Positions 62,061 through 64,000 of a DNA stretch of 64,000 bases are shown here, piece after piece. The position numbers and the translations under genes were made by a program. A model generated the notes under the pieces. It made no database searches and was not told the origin of the DNA. It worked only from the letters and a program-made list of their open reading frames with translations. The stretch is from Theocolax elegans (taxonomy: Eukaryota > Arthropoda > Insecta > Hymenoptera > Cerocephalidae), in NCBI GenBank assembly GCA_026168455.1, contig CM047431.1, positions 63,956,887-64,020,886 of the forward strand. The letters are read 5' to 3'. Each line of letters opens with the position of its first letter. Position 1 is the first letter of the stretch.

Positions 62061-63354
62061 CGTTTCCGGACCGTTTATCTTGTAAATTACAGTTATTAAT
62101 AATTACCTAAATATTAGAAGTGAGCGAGTACCCGAAATTTCGAGTTACTCGGCCCAAAAACTCAACTCGACGATTTGGATTCATGAAAAGTAAGCAAGCT
62201 TTAAGCGCTGATATCTTTGGTATCAATTAGTCGATTTAAGCGTACTTAGAAGCGATTAAAAGCTCTCGGGAATACGAAAAAATTCTAATTCAATCCAAAA
62301 TTCAATTTGTTTCATGGAAAAGACCAAAAATTCGCATTGTTATGAACAATTGAACTTGATAATAAAATGTAGAAAAGTACATTGCATTAAAATGAACATT
62401 GCACCTAATCAACAATCAAAAGCATTACCGTGTTATTCTTTTCTGTTAGAAAAGCAAAGAATTAAGAAAATACCTTTGGGTAACGGATTTTATCTGAACT
62501 CTGAGATATGTTTTTCAATATATATATTAGATTAGAACTTACAATTGACATGCTACTATGGATACTTAATATTACACTGTATTATGTAATGTTTCAATAA
62601 AACTTTTTAAATATGGTTGAATAATTGGTTTATTTAATGATGCTTTATCTGCATGTACAATTTTGAAAAAGTTAAATGTAATTATTTGAACATACTAAAC
62701 ATTTAGTGTCTACGGTAGCATGACAATTGTAAGTTGTAATGTTATTCGATTATAATCTAATTATGTATCTCACGTAAACATGTCCGTATTAAATTTACTT
62801 GTATTGTGAATCCGCATCGTGAAATCATTCAAGTGTTAACGCTCATCGTGCGTAGTAATATTCACCGAGTAAGTGGTTACTTATTTATATAATTATGGTG
62901 CGAAAAAGAAGTTGGGTGTGGACTCACTGCACTAAACAAATATAACAAATCAAAATAGAAAATTACTTACATAAATTATATTTTTGTTACTTTGTTTTGC
63001 TTTCTGTATTAAACTTGTATTATGAAAATTTGTTATGAATCGTATTATTTTATGTTATTATGTAATTGTATTATTATGTTGTTTTGTAATTCTACTATTA
63101 TGCTATTGTGCGATTGTATTATGAAAATATACAGAACTCTTTTTGGCAAATGCACGAATATTTGCAAGGAGATATTCACTACATTTTGAGGTGACATTTG
63201 ATTTTATTAATTTTATAATTACACCTGATTTCAAATGATTATAATGTTATTAAATTTAATTCATGATTACTTAGAAAAATACTAATTATTGTCGGTTTCG
63301 ATTAACAGAAAGTGATTTCAAAAGGAATACCGAAGGAAAGAAAATCCGTACGAT
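62061..63354. other. AT-rich DNA with a short inverted repeat
   Basis: CTTACAATTGACATGCTACT (62538) is the imperfect reverse complement of a segment ending in GACAATTGTAAG (62733), possibly a ~196-bp MITE. No gene recognised. The 73-codon frame at 62314-62535 has no domain. Confidence 0.4.
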
Positions 63355-63650
63355 CCGGTTGCCGAAGATGCGCGTACGTAGAAATTAACCCGTACGCGGA
63401 CACGTGTACTACCAGCTGATACGCTGTTCGTAAATATTCTCTTTGTGTGTGTGAACGTGACTAATTATGTGTGTGTCTAAATTTAATACATTTTCCTAAA
63501 TCAACTATCCATAAAAATATTATCACTTTCTTAAATTTATTTCTATGTTAACAATAATCATACATGCATGTGTATACGCTGTAGCGTATACACATACGTA
63601 TATGACACATTTAAATTATTTTAATTGTGACAACGTCACAAATTTTAATA
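63355..63650 (-). repeat. Dispersed repeat family, copy 2 (part B)
   Basis: Reverse complement of 6520-6790. It preserves the perfect palindrome TGTGTATACGCT-gt-AGCGTATACACA (63569-63594), which is eroded in copy 1. Its left 33 bp (63355-63387) duplicate 61817-61849. Confidence 0.8.
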
Positions 63651-64000
63651 AACAACACGAGCTAAATTAAGAAATCAATACAATACCACATTTATAACTC
63701 GATGTACGTAAAAATATCTTCTTAAAAAAACACAAATTGATGCAAATTAATAAAATTTCAATTTATTAAAATTACAATTACTTGGTTACTGTTATCAGTG
63801 AAATAACGTCGAGAAGAAAAATCATTTTCATCGATACGTACAATCAATTTCGTAATTTCAAATCAATCACAATTTTCATTAACATTTTTAATTTCGAGAA
63901 TTCAGTTTTTTTCTGGTTTCAAGAAATGTCACATGTTTTCTGTCACTCGTATATATATATGAGTTAAAAAATTGTTTTTTTGATATTGATTCATGTCAAC
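63651..64000. other. AT-rich DNA to window end
   Basis: No gene or repeat recognised apart from a short TA run near 63952. Confidence 0.5.

Noticed and set aside
61371..62085. Frames of 114-159 codons near 61.4-62.1 kb on the plus strand
   Set aside because: They cross the dispersed repeat and the GGATCC satellite, with no domain.

Overview
The window looks like intergenic, repeat-dominated DNA from an insect, most likely a hymenopteran such as an ant (inference). It is AT-rich and has short spliceosomal introns of 83-86 nt. It carries insect-type Tc1/mariner, R1-like and CR1/Jockey-like elements, two SINE families and a Maverick/Polinton (adintovirus-like) element. I see no convincing complete host gene, no functional rRNA or tRNA gene and no CRISPR array. 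One 100-base assembly gap lies at 6932-7031.

Layout. 0-7 kb: a 344-bp tandem repeat, a decayed transposase-like gene (DUF7869 type) and anonymous AT-rich DNA with a 405-bp tandem duplication. 7-27 kb: at least three copies of a ~1.2-kb repeat unit that carries a 24-bp minisatellite. Four other elements split or separate these copies: a 5.6-kb element, a 5.1-kb nested palindrome, a ~4.1-kb element with 230-bp inverted ends, and a 641-bp MITE. Several insertions can be dated relative to each other because uninterrupted copies serve as empty sites. Four of them share CCC...GGG ends and 2-bp target duplications. 27-32 kb: a 1.7-kb palindrome carrying an exon-like sequence, a tandem pair of tRNA-derived SINEs and a mariner fragment. 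33-41.7 kb: an 8.7-kb TA-flanked AT-rich element that contains a broken non-LTR retrotransposon with an internal 796-bp duplication. 42.5-46.6 kb: microsatellites, LINE fragments and a 5S-rRNA-derived SINE.

47.3-58.6 kb: the Polinton. It encodes a 5'-truncated protein-primed DNA polymerase B, a chromodomain integrase, a putative fibre-like coiled coil, a packaging ATPase, a PLA2-domain minor capsid protein, an adenain-like protease, a penton-like protein, a broken major capsid gene and several small proteins. Together these would replicate, integrate, process and package a viral-type DNA genome. This copy is dead or non-autonomous because the polymerase and capsid genes are damaged. Most morphogenesis genes have their own TATA box about 35-62 nt before the ATG, whereas the polymerase side shows small introns.

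The most interesting signal is an 828-bp insertion (57599-58426) in the Polinton right end. It has 14-bp target duplications, 228-bp inverted repeats, an 87-bp direct repeat and a well-formed candidate hammerhead ribozyme (58091-58168). The two closed loops of the ribozyme are perfectly complementary over at least 9 nt. 58.6-64 kb: minisatellites, an R1-like fragment, fragments of an unrecognised repeat-rich gene, a second copy of the repeat beside the assembly gap, and a GGATCC/GATTCG satellite.
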